A stretch of 24,016 bases of DNA, taken from contig DHHJ01000027.1 of NCBI GenBank assembly GCA_002403205.1, forward strand, positions 1 to 24,016, in the 5' to 3' direction. Below are positions 6,120 through 13,564 of the stretch, in pieces (position 1 is the first letter of the stretch; each line of letters begins with the position of its first letter). The DNA is from Anaerolineaceae bacterium UBA4775. Lineage in GTDB: Bacteria; Chloroflexota; Anaerolineae; Anaerolineales; Anaerolineaceae. The translations under genes were made by a program, and so were the position numbers. The notes under the pieces were generated by a model, which made no database searches, was not told the origin of the DNA, and worked only from the letters and a program-made list of their open reading frames with translations.

Positions 6120-7441
6120 GCAGGTTGGATGCGGCGGCATTCCATGTAAAAGCGCTTCTCTTTGGCTTTGCCCATGGAGAATGTCTTGCGGGGCAGGGCA
6201 CCATCCATGATCACGGTTTTGAACAGGTCAGACTTGTCCATGCCGGGTACATAGAAGCCTGCGTTACCCTGAAGCGTTCCTTTGTCGAACAGGACATCCG
6301 TTCCGTGGACGTAATCGATCTTCTCAGCGCCGCCCGCTTCAAGAAATGTATCCAGGAATTTTTGCAGGGTGCCAACGGGCAGGTTGTCTTGCGGTTCGTG
6401 GATCTCGATCAGTTTGAGTCCTTCGGGGGTGATCATCCCCACCAAATGATAGGGTCCATCAGATTGGTCAACCGCGGAGACCAGTTCCTGACTTGTTTGA
6501 ACCTCACGGATGGCCAGACGGTCACCCCAAAAGGCGCGCATTTCCTCGAGGATGTCTCGTTTGCAGTTGAACAGGAGGCGGTGGATGGGCTCAAAGGTCA
6601 GCGCGGGGTCGTGCACATTTTCGATCTCGACCAGGGCGTAGCGCGTAGGGTGGTCCATACCCACTGTGGATTTGAGCTCTTCCCAGATGGCCTTGGCTGT
6701 GGCCAGTGAGTGGTTGCCATCTCCCATGGCGAACAGCAGGGGTTGGTGTTCGCCAGGCGGCAGGTCGTACTTGTGGGCAAAGGTTTCTGGCTCGGTCAGG
6801 TGCGACAAGGCTTGCAAGATCTGTTGCTGAATGTGCCCGTCAGCCACGGCGTACCCTTTCAGGTGGCCACTGCCGAGCATCAGGTCGAAATCGTACAGGG
6901 CCGGTAAGTTCTCGAGCTGCTCATCCAGAGGCCCGAAGACAGTGTTGTGCGGATCGTCAAACAACACCAGAATGTGCGGGCATTCCAGTGGCGCCTGCTT
7001 ACGGATGCGGATGCGGGGCGGAAGACGGTCGATGATGGTGCCTTCGGTGGCGCGGATGAGGGTTTGGGCGCCTTTATTGTAATCGTAGTGCTCCAAATCA
7101 AGGCAGACCATCAGTCCCCGCCGGGTGTGCCCGCCCACCGTCCGATGCACGTAAATGAACCCGTCAAAGGGCTCAAAAATACCCGCTTGAAGGTAGTTGT
7201 GCATGGCGGCGTGGGTAGATTCTATCCGTTTTTCTTCCTCCGGGGTTTCAAGATACACCTCCGGCAGGATCATGTGAAAGGTCGAAGGCGTATCACCGAC
7301 AAGGTCAGCAACCTGTTGCCAGTATTCCGGTTCAGAGGTGAACTGGTCGCAGGCGATCACGGCCCATTTATGCAAATCGATCGCGCGGTTTGGCAGAGCG
7401 ATTTGGGGAATTTTGAGGCCGATTTCGTGAGTCAGATTCAT
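6116..7441 (-). CDS. DUF1015 family protein (COG4198-like)
   Basis: This 441-residue soluble protein belongs to the DUF1015 family, whose biochemical role I cannot name. Recognisable blocks are the N-terminus with RAIDLHKWAVIACDQFTS and EPEYW, GHTRRGLMVCLDLEHYDY near residue 105, the hallmark DGNHSLATAKAIWEE near 240, and a C-terminal DLFKTVIMDGALPRKTFSMG. In some Clostridia the family sits beside serine-biosynthesis genes, as I recall, but no such gene is here. AAGGAAG lies about 6 nt before the ATG. The gene overlaps the M23 lipoprotein gene by 4 nt, so the two form an operon, although a functional link between a soluble DUF1015 protein and a secreted peptidase is not obvious. Confidence 0.88.
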   Translation of the reverse strand: MNLTHEIGLKIPQIALPNRAIDLHKWAVIACDQFTSEPEYWQQVADLVGDTPSTFHMILPEVYLETPEEEKRIESTHAAMHNYLQAGIFEPFDGFIYVHRTVGGHTRRGLMVCLDLEHYDYNKGAQTLIRATEGTIIDRLPPRIRIRKQAPLECPHILVLFDDPHNTVFGPLDEQLENLPALYDFDLMLGSGHLKGYAVADGHIQQQILQALSHLTEPETFAHKYDLPPGEHQPLLFAMGDGNHSLATAKAIWEELKSTVGMDHPTRYALVEIENVHDPALTFEPIHRLLFNCKRDILEEMRAFWGDRLAIREVQTSQELVSAVDQSDGPYHLVGMITPEGLKLIEIHEPQDNLPVGTLQKFLDTFLEAGGAEKIDYVHGTDVLFDKGTLQGNAGFYVPGMDKSDLFKTVIMDGALPRKTFSMGKAKEKRFYMECRRIQPA

Positions 7442-7478
7442 AGATTTCTTCCTTTGTGGTGTGATGAGTCAGGTTTTT

Positions 7479-7508
7479 ATTTTAACAGAAATCCCAAATT
7501 ATGTTGAA
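7479..7508 (-). promoter_or_regulatory. Candidate promoter of the DUF1015-M23 operon
   Basis: On the minus strand TTCAAC (7508-7503), an 18-nt spacer and TAAAAT (7484-7479) precede the DUF1015 start by about 38 nt. The -35 matches four of six consensus bases. Confidence 0.4.
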
Positions 7509-7549
7509 GCCGGCGGCTTTGCCCTGCATTTCAGGCTTGTGGAATAAAA

Positions 7550-7579
7550 AAAAGGCTGCCAATACTTGGGCAGCCTTTT
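7550..7579 (-). terminator. Terminator of the degV-family gene
   Basis: An 11-bp stem, AAAAGGCTGCC (7550-7560) and GGCAGCCTTTT (7569-7579), has an 8-nt loop. On the minus strand it ends in a run of eight T, so it terminates the degV-family gene whose stop lies about 32 nt upstream. It also insulates the DUF1015 promoter. Confidence 0.88.
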
Positions 7580-7611
7580 GTTCACTCGATGAAATCAGGG
7601 TGGTGTTTTAA

Positions 7612-8484
7612 TCACTCCATGAGCAGGTTGGGGTCGAGGCCGGCTACATAAGCAATGCCGATTGTCCCAGGGCCGGTGTGTGTGCCAAGCACCGGGCTAA
7701 GGCTGGACAGCATGAGCTCGTGGGGATTGAATTTTTCTTCCACATCGTTCATCAGCTGGGTGGCAGTATCTTCGGAGGCTGCATGCACAACGCCGACGAA
7801 ATTGATGGGGCTCTTTTCGTTAACAACTTCGTTGACCAATTCCACCAACCGTCCGTGGGCGCGTTTTGTGGTGCGCACTTTTTCGAGGGCTTCGATTTTG
7901 CCGTCTTCGAAGTAGAGAATTGGTTTAAGGCCTAAAGCGGTGCCGAGGAACCGTGATGCCCCGCCGATACGCCCGCCGCGATGCAGAAATTCAAGCGTTT
8001 CTACGGCAAAGAACACCTGGGTGTTAGCCCGCACGGCCTCAACCACCTGGACACATTCCTGCAGGGAAGCGCCGCGCTTAGCTGCCCGAGCGGCGGCAAG
8101 GGCCATGAAGGCCAGGGGGAGGGAGGTGACTTGTGAATCAACCAAGGCAATATTGGCATCAGGAACCAGCTTTTTGGCCTGGATGGCCGAATCTAGGGTG
8201 CCGGACAGGCCTGAAGAGATCACAACAGTCAAGATGTCGTAACCTTCGGCATGTAATTTCTTAAAGGTGTCAGCAAAGGTCTGGATGGTCGCCTGAGATG
8301 TGGACGGCATCACCTCTGCGGTGGACAACCGTTCATAAAATTCCTCCGGGCCAATATCGATATTATCTCGAAACTCCTCATCGCCCCAGATAACCAATAA
8401 TGGAACAACGGTGATCCCGTAAGCGGAGATGAGTTCTTTGGATAGATAAGCTGTGGAATCTGTGACGACAGCAACTTTTGACAT
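7612..8484 (-). CDS. DegV family fatty-acid-binding protein (FakB-like)
   Basis: DegV proteins bind a single long-chain fatty acid; in Firmicutes FakB presents it to the kinase FakA for phosphorylation and entry into phospholipid synthesis. The 290-residue length is normal. Motifs are VTDSTAYL (7-14), PSTSQ (60-64), SSGLSGT (90-96), LEFLHRGGRIGGA in the middle and GTHTGPGTIGIA near the C-terminus, where the His/Thr/Gly residues line the carboxylate site in known members. AAAGGAAA lies about 6 nt before the ATG. It is a single-gene unit with its own terminator, divergent from ffh. No fakA-like gene is in the window, and whether this organism phosphorylates exogenous fatty acids is not shown. 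Confidence 0.92.
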   Translation of the reverse strand: MSKVAVVTDSTAYLSKELISAYGITVVPLLVIWGDEEFRDNIDIGPEEFYERLSTAEVMPSTSQATIQTFADTFKKLHAEGYDILTVVISSGLSGTLDSAIQAKKLVPDANIALVDSQVTSLPLAFMALAAARAAKRGASLQECVQVVEAVRANTQVFFAVETLEFLHRGGRIGGASRFLGTALGLKPILYFEDGKIEALEKVRTTKRAHGRLVELVNEVVNEKSPINFVGVVHAASEDTATQLMNDVEEKFNPHELMLSSLSPVLGTHTGPGTIGIAYVAGLDPNLLME

Positions 8485-8643
8485 AAAAATTTCCTTTCTG
8501 TTAGTCCATAATAATAAATAGCAAATACCGAGTCATCACCTTGATTAACCCAATGAATTGAAAACAGTCGCGTTTTTTGTCCTGATCTGACCCGGTTTAA
8601 TAGCGTACCCGAGGATATATAATGAAGCAAATAGAGACACCCC

Positions 8644-8672
8644 TTGACCTGAAGTGGGTTACACGCTAAAAT
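8644..8672 (+). promoter_or_regulatory. Promoter of the ffh-rpsP-rimM-topA operon
   Basis: TTGACC (8644-8649), a 17-nt spacer and TAAAAT (8667-8672) form a strong housekeeping-type promoter. The predicted start near 8680 gives a leader of about 40 nt before ffh. A second TATAAT at 8618-8623 lacks a good -35. Confidence 0.68.
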
Positions 8673-8717
8673 CACAACTTAGTTGTTTCAACAGAGGAAA
8701 TGAAATAATCATTAATT

Positions 8718-10040
8718 GTGTTTGAAAACCTAACCGAACGTTTAACCGGAATATTTGAGAACCTGCGCCGGCATGGCCGTTTGTCTGAGGCAGATGTCGA
8801 TGAAGCCATGCGTGAGGTTCGTTTAGCGTTGCTTGAGGCAGATGTCCATTACGGTGTGGTTAAGCGCTTCACCAGCCGGGTGAAGGAGCGTGCAGTCGGC
8901 CATGACATCTCCAAAGCGCTCAATCCTGCCCAGCAGGTGATTAAAATTGTCAATGAGGAACTGATCGCCACGCTTGGCGATCCGAGCTTGCTGAACCTGA
9001 AGGGTGAGCGCCCATATGTGATCATGATGGTCGGCTTGCAGGGTTCGGGTAAGACGACAGCAGCCGCAAAATTAGCGAAGCGCCTGAGGGGCCAGGGAGA
9101 GCGGGTGATGCTGGTGGCTGCTGACCCCTATCGGCCTGCGGCTGTGACCCAGCTGCAAACCCTGGGAGAGCGGATCAATGTGCCGGTTTATTACAAGGCT
9201 GACGTCGCGCCCCCGAAATTGGCGGCAGAAGCCTATCAAACCGCCCGCAAGGGCGGCACGGGTGTGCTCATTTTGGATACGGCCGGTCGGTCACAGATGG
9301 ACCAGGCTTTGATGGATGAGCTGAGCGAAATTGGCAAAAAGGTGCCCGTGACCGAAACCTTGCTGGTTGTCGATGCGATGGTCGGGCAGGAAGCTTTGAA
9401 CGTCGCCGAGGGATTTCGCCAGGCACTGCCGCTCTCAGGGTTGTTTATGACCAAGATCGACGGTGATGCCAGGGGCGGCGCAGCCATCTCCATTCGGGAA
9501 GTGACTGGCGTGCCGATCAAATTCCTTGGTGTTGGTGAGTCCGTTGACGCCATTGAGGAGTATAATCCTGACAGGCTCGCTGCACGCATTCTTGGTATGG
9601 GCGATGTGCTGGGTTTGATTGAGAAAGCCGAATCGGTCTTTGACCAGGAAGAAGCAGAAAAGCAAGCCGAAAAGCTGATGCGAGGTGAGTTTTCGCTGGA
9701 AGACTTCGCCAAGCAGCTCAAGCAGATGCGGAAAATGGGGCCGTTGGGCCAGGTGTTGGAGATGCTCCCGGGACAGATGGGACAGGTCGCCCGCCAGGTT
9801 GACCCCAGAGATGCAGAGAGCCAGCTCAAGCAGATTGAGGCGGTGATCAACTCGATGACGGTTGAGGAGCGCCGCAATCCGAAAATTTTGAATGCCAGCC
9901 GCAGGCGCAGGATTGCGCGCGGGTCAGGTATGGATGTGCAAGCGGTCAATCAAGTTATGAAGCGCTTTCGCGAGACCCAGCGGCTGATCAAAACACTTCA
10001 GAAATCAGGCGGCAAAGGATTAGGCCGTTTGATGGGATAG
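8718..10040 (+). CDS. ffh: Signal recognition particle protein Ffh (SRP54)
   Basis: Ffh is the GTPase of the signal recognition particle; it binds signal peptides and 4.5S/SRP RNA and docks on FtsY to deliver nascent membrane proteins. The 440 residues divide into the N-terminal helical domain (1-95), the G domain with GLQGSGKTT (106-114), DTAGR (187-191) and TKIDGD (245-250), and the C-terminal M domain from about 325 with LKQMRKMGPLGQVLEML and the RNA-binding RRRIARGSGMDVQAV segment. The only sensible start is GTG at 8718 (MFENLTERL, as in other Ffh proteins). Its ribosome site is odd: AGAGGA at 8693-8698 is 19 nt away, with an in-frame TAA between them. It leads a long operon with rpsP, khpA and rimM. 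Confidence 0.97.
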   Translation: MFENLTERLTGIFENLRRHGRLSEADVDEAMREVRLALLEADVHYGVVKRFTSRVKERAVGHDISKALNPAQQVIKIVNEELIATLGDPSLLNLKGERPYVIMMVGLQGSGKTTAAAKLAKRLRGQGERVMLVAADPYRPAAVTQLQTLGERINVPVYYKADVAPPKLAAEAYQTARKGGTGVLILDTAGRSQMDQALMDELSEIGKKVPVTETLLVVDAMVGQEALNVAEGFRQALPLSGLFMTKIDGDARGGAAISIREVTGVPIKFLGVGESVDAIEEYNPDRLAARILGMGDVLGLIEKAESVFDQEEAEKQAEKLMRGEFSLEDFAKQLKQMRKMGPLGQVLEMLPGQMGQVARQVDPRDAESQLKQIEAVINSMTVEERRNPKILNASRRRRIARGSGMDVQAVNQVMKRFRETQRLIKTLQKSGGKGLGRLMG

Positions 10041-10149
10041 CCGGAGGATGGGAAAGGTGTGCGTTTCCTTCAACGCCCCCTCAAACCTTTCTGCTGATTC
10101 GGGCTGATGAAAATGAAATAGATTAGAAATAAAGAGGAGCTTAATTTCG

Positions 10150-10503
10150 ATGGTACGTATTCGATTACGCCGGGTTGGATCCCGGAACCAGGCAAGTTAT
10201 CGTGTTGTGGTGGCTGACAAGGAAAGCCCGCGCGATGGACGGTTTATTGAAATTGTCGGTCATTATAACCCCCGCACCGAGCCTTCAACGATCGTTTTGA
10301 AGGACGACCGCATTTATTACTGGCTGAGCGTTGGCGCTCAACCGACAGAGGCTGTAGACGGGTTGTTCAAGCAAACGCAGCTGTGGGAGCGTTACGAACG
10401 CTTTAAGGCTGGCGAGGGTGTCGACGCCCTGGTGGAAGAAGCTGATAAAGTTTATCAAACCCGGGTGACGGACCCGCGCACAAACCCGCCGCAAAACCAG
10501 TAA
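10150..10503 (+). CDS. rpsP: 30S ribosomal protein bS16
   Basis: bS16 is a small-subunit assembly protein. MVRIRLRRVGSRNQASYRVV at the N-terminus, followed by ADKESPRDGRFIEIVGHYNP and later YWLSVGAQPT, are diagnostic. At 117 residues it is longer than the common 80-90, through a C-terminal tail that is acidic and then Pro/Asn-rich and is probably unstructured. GAGGAG at 10134-10139 lies 10 nt before the ATG. The 109-nt gap after ffh holds only a weak hairpin (GGAAA 10051-10055 with TTTCC 10064-10068) and no T run, so read-through from ffh is expected. The ffh-rpsP-khpA-rimM order is common in bacteria. Confidence 0.97.
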   Translation: MVRIRLRRVGSRNQASYRVVVADKESPRDGRFIEIVGHYNPRTEPSTIVLKDDRIYYWLSVGAQPTEAVDGLFKQTQLWERYERFKAGEGVDALVEEADKVYQTRVTDPRTNPPQNQ

Positions 10504-10527
10504 ACAAGAGAAAGTAACGAGGCAGAC

Positions 10528-10779
10528 ATGAAAGGCGAAAACCTGCAAGATTTGGTTGAGTTTGTCGCCCAATCATTGGTCGATGAACCTGAAGATGTAA
10601 AAGTAGATCAGTATCAGCGCGGCAGCACTATCCAGCTTGAGCTGAATGTCGCCAAAGCGGATATGGGTCGTGTGATTGGCCGAGGCGGCCAGGTGGCCAA
10701 TGCGATCAGAACTTTGCTCAAGGTGGCCGCGGCGCGCGAGGGTACCCGGGTCAACCTTGACATCGTTGAACCGAGTTGA
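10528..10779 (+). CDS. khpA: KH-domain RNA-binding protein KhpA (YlqC family)
   Basis: This 83-residue protein is essentially one type-II KH domain. GRVIGRGGQ at residues 47-55 carries the GxxG loop that contacts single-stranded RNA. Family members act with KhpB (Jag) in Gram-positive bacteria and affect cell division and small-RNA biology; their role in Chloroflexota is not established. The ATG follows GAGG by about 7 nt and lies 24 nt after rpsP, with rimM starting 16 nt after its stop. This position between rpsP and rimM is the family's usual location, which supports the identification. Confidence 0.93.
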   Translation: MKGENLQDLVEFVAQSLVDEPEDVKVDQYQRGSTIQLELNVAKADMGRVIGRGGQVANAIRTLLKVAAAREGTRVNLDIVEPS

Positions 10780-10795
10780 TGACTGATTAGGTAAA

Positions 10796-11350
10796 ATGCC
10801 TCTCAATATCGGAAATGATGCAGGCTCGGAATTCGTTCGCGAGCCTGCCTTTCTTGTCTTAGGCAAGTTGCGACGTGCCCACGGCGTTCGGGGTGAGATT
10901 GCCCTGGAAGTGTACACCCGCCTGCCTGAATTGTTGGACCCCGAAAGTGTCGTTTACATTGGTGAAGATCATCAGCCGTACACAATTGGTACAACCCGCT
11001 GGAAGCAGGACTTACTCCTGCTAAAATTTGTTGGTGTTGATGACCGGGAAGTTGCTTCGAAGTTGACCAACCTGCTCGTTTACACGCAAACGCAAACCCT
11101 GCCTGGTTTGCCCGATGACGAATTCTATTTCCATGAGCTGATTGGTCTGGATGTGTATGATGCCGATGCGCGTTATCTCGGGGTTTTGACGGAGATCCTG
11201 GAAACGGGTGCCAATGATGTGTTCCTTGTCCGCGATGATGCGGGCGGAGAGGTTTTAATCGCCGCTGTTGATGAGCAAATCGTGGAAATTGACCTTGATA
11301 TGGGGCATATAATCGTCTCAACGATTGAATGGTATGGTGAGGGGGATTGA
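10796..11350 (+). CDS. rimM: Ribosome maturation factor RimM
   Basis: RimM helps assemble the head of the 30S subunit and binds protein uS19. The 184-residue protein has the N-terminal RimM domain, which starts FLVLGKLRRAHGVRGEI at about residue 19, and the C-terminal PRC-barrel with ELIGLDVYD and later GANDVFLVRDD. The ATG at 10796 adds an 18-residue lead-in and has only a weak ribosome site (TTAGGT), so expression may depend partly on coupling to khpA. The stop shares one base with the dprA start. The trmD and rplS genes that often follow rimM are missing here. Confidence 0.95.
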   Translation: MPLNIGNDAGSEFVREPAFLVLGKLRRAHGVRGEIALEVYTRLPELLDPESVVYIGEDHQPYTIGTTRWKQDLLLLKFVGVDDREVASKLTNLLVYTQTQTLPGLPDDEFYFHELIGLDVYDADARYLGVLTEILETGANDVFLVRDDAGGEVLIAAVDEQIVEIDLDMGHIIVSTIEWYGEGD

Positions 11351-12450
11351 TGTCGGATGATAAGAAATACTGGATCGGATTCAACCTGGTCAAAGGGGTC
11401 GGATCGGTCCGCTTTCAGCAACTCAGATCCTATTTTGGTGACCTCTCGATCGCCTGGCAAGCGCCCAAAGAAGCATTCCAGCAGGCCGGGTTGCCAGAGC
11501 GAGTGCTGCGGAATCTCCTTTCTCTTCGGGAAGAGATTGACCTCGACCGTGTGTACGACTCCATCATTGAGCGTGATATCGCGGTTTTAACCTTATTGGA
11601 CGAACAGTACCCCCGACTTTTGAAGGAAATCGACCAGGCGCCGCCGGTGATCTATGTCAAAGGCAGCCTGACCCCTGCTGATGAATTTGCTGTGGCGATG
11701 GTCGGTACTCGCAGGGTAACGGCTTACGGCCAGCAAGTGGCACGTGACACCAGCACCTACCTGGCAGGGCATGGCTTGACGATCGTCAGCGGGATGGCGC
11801 GTGGCGTGGATGCACTTGCCCATCAGCATGCTCTGCAGGCGGGCGGGCGGACAATCGCGGTGTTAGGCTGCGGGGTGGATGTGGTTTACCCGCCAGAGCA
11901 TCGCCACTTGGCTGAAGCGATTGTGGAAAACGGCGCGCTGATCAGCGATTATCCACCGGGCACACAGCCGGAGGGAATCAACTTTCCACCCAGGAACCGG
12001 ATCATCTCGGGTCTTTCGCTGGCCACCATTGTGATTGAGGCCGGTGAGCGCAGTGGGGCTTTGATCACCGCAGATTTTGCGATGGAGCAAGGTCGGGATG
12101 TTTTTGCTGTGCCGGGGAATGTGTTCTCGCCAGCCAGCCGGGGCACCAACCGCCTGATCCAAAATGGGGCTTATGCAATGGTCTCCCCACAGGATGTGTT
12201 AGACGTGCTTGACCTGGCCCAGGTGGAGGATTATAAAGATGCCAGGCAGACACTCCCTGCCGATATAACGGAAGCGAAAATTCTGCAGGCACTCGATTAT
12301 GAACCCGTCCACGTCGACGAGATCTCGCTTGAGGCGGGGTTGCCGATCGAAAAGGTCTCGGCGGCCTTGACGATGATGGAATTGAAAGGCATGGTTCAGC
12401 ATGTCGGCGGGATGCGCTACACAGTGATCAGAGATGTGACCAAGAGGTGA
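11350..12450 (+). CDS. dprA: DNA-processing protein DprA
   Basis: DprA binds incoming single-stranded DNA during natural transformation and loads RecA on it. It is also widespread in bacteria not known to be competent. The ATG at 11350 overlaps the rimM stop (TGATG) and has GAGGGGG just upstream. The 366 residues comprise an N-terminal helical SAM-like region (1-85), the Rossmann-like core with VGTRRVTAYG (118-127), SGMARGVDALAH (147-158), FPPRNRIISG (212-221) and ERSGALIT (233-240), and a C-terminal winged helix (about 300-366). All core motifs are intact. Neighbourhood with topA is common in bacteria; here manC lies between them. Confidence 0.96.
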   Translation: MSDDKKYWIGFNLVKGVGSVRFQQLRSYFGDLSIAWQAPKEAFQQAGLPERVLRNLLSLREEIDLDRVYDSIIERDIAVLTLLDEQYPRLLKEIDQAPPVIYVKGSLTPADEFAVAMVGTRRVTAYGQQVARDTSTYLAGHGLTIVSGMARGVDALAHQHALQAGGRTIAVLGCGVDVVYPPEHRHLAEAIVENGALISDYPPGTQPEGINFPPRNRIISGLSLATIVIEAGERSGALITADFAMEQGRDVFAVPGNVFSPASRGTNRLIQNGAYAMVSPQDVLDVLDLAQVEDYKDARQTLPADITEAKILQALDYEPVHVDEISLEAGLPIEKVSAALTMMELKGMVQHVGGMRYTVIRDVTKR

Positions 12451-12460
12451 GGTAAACCCT

Positions 12461-13552
12461 ATGTTTGAGCAGTATTACGCAGTTATCATGGCTGGCGGCA
12501 GCGGTACGCGGCTTTGGCCGCTCTCGCGCAAAGACCAGCCCAAACAATCGTTGAAAATTTCCGATGATCGCTCGTTATTTCAGCATGCAGTCGATAGGTT
12601 GCAGGGGCTGTTCCCCCATGAGCGCATTCTGGTGGTGACCGTCGCGGAGCAGGTGGAGATGCTCAGTGTGGAGGTCCCCCAAATTCCGCGTGAAAATTAC
12701 ATCATTGAACCCCTGCCGCGCGGCACAGCTTCAGTGGTTGGGCTGGCTGCGATAGCCCTTAATGCCCGCGATCCCGGTGCGACCATGGCCATCCTGACTG
12801 CAGACCATCTGATGAGAAATGATGCCCATCTCAGGCAATTGTTGCGGGCTGCCCATGCGGTTGCCCAGGAAGGCATCCTGGTGACATTGGGCATCACGCC
12901 CACCTATCCGGCGACGGGCTACGGGTATATCCAAAAAGGCGCGCGTTTGGGCACCTATGAAGGGCTCGAAGTTTTCGGGGTTGAAAAGTTCAAAGAAAAG
13001 CCCCAGGAAACCTTAGCCCAGGCGATGGTGGCCGATGGCCAACATGTGTGGAACTCAGGGATGTTCATCTGGCAGGTGGAAACGGTGATGCAAGAAATTG
13101 ACCGTCAAATGCCGGAATTTTCAACAAAATTGGCCAGGATTGCAGATGATTGGCACAAGGAAACTCAACAGGCGACACTGGGGGCAGTTTGGCCGACGAT
13201 CCAACCTCAAACCATCGATTACGGCATTATGGAGAATGCACAGCGCGTGGCTGTGATCCCCACGATCGATCTGGGTTGGAACGATGTCGGTAGCTGGGAA
13301 TCGTTGTTTGAAGCCCTCGAAAGCGATGCTTCGGGAAATATCATCATGCGGGGTGACACGGTCCTAGTTGACACACGGGGTACACTCATCTGTGGCGATT
13401 CTGCAGATCGCCTGATTGTAACCGTTGGTTTGGAAGATTTAATCATTATCGATTCTGGCGACGCAATATTGGTCTGCGACAGGCAGCAAGCCCAAAAGGT
13501 GCGCGATGTGGTCGACTATTTGAAGAAACACGGTCGCGAGGATTATTTGTAG
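12461..13552 (+). CDS. manC: Mannose-1-phosphate guanylyltransferase
   Basis: This enzyme makes GDP-mannose from mannose-1-phosphate and GTP, for glycans, exopolysaccharide or mannosylated lipids. The 363-residue protein is the short form without the fused phosphomannose isomerase cupin domain. Motifs are the nucleotide loop AGGSGTRLWPLSRKDQPKQ (11-29), LPRGTA (85-90), ILTADHLM (111-118), ATGYGYI (151-157), WNSGMFIW (197-204), IDYGIMENA and WNDVGSWESL. GAGG lies about 8 nt before the ATG. It is the only sugar-nucleotide gene of the operon and is placed between dprA and topA. A related nucleotidyltransferase making another GDP-sugar cannot be excluded, but the motifs fit GDP-mannose best. Confidence 0.93.
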   Translation: MFEQYYAVIMAGGSGTRLWPLSRKDQPKQSLKISDDRSLFQHAVDRLQGLFPHERILVVTVAEQVEMLSVEVPQIPRENYIIEPLPRGTASVVGLAAIALNARDPGATMAILTADHLMRNDAHLRQLLRAAHAVAQEGILVTLGITPTYPATGYGYIQKGARLGTYEGLEVFGVEKFKEKPQETLAQAMVADGQHVWNSGMFIWQVETVMQEIDRQMPEFSTKLARIADDWHKETQQATLGAVWPTIQPQTIDYGIMENAQRVAVIPTIDLGWNDVGSWESLFEALESDASGNIIMRGDTVLVDTRGTLICGDSADRLIVTVGLEDLIIIDSGDAILVCDRQQAQKVRDVVDYLKKHGREDYL

Positions 13553-13564
13553 GAGTTTTATAAA

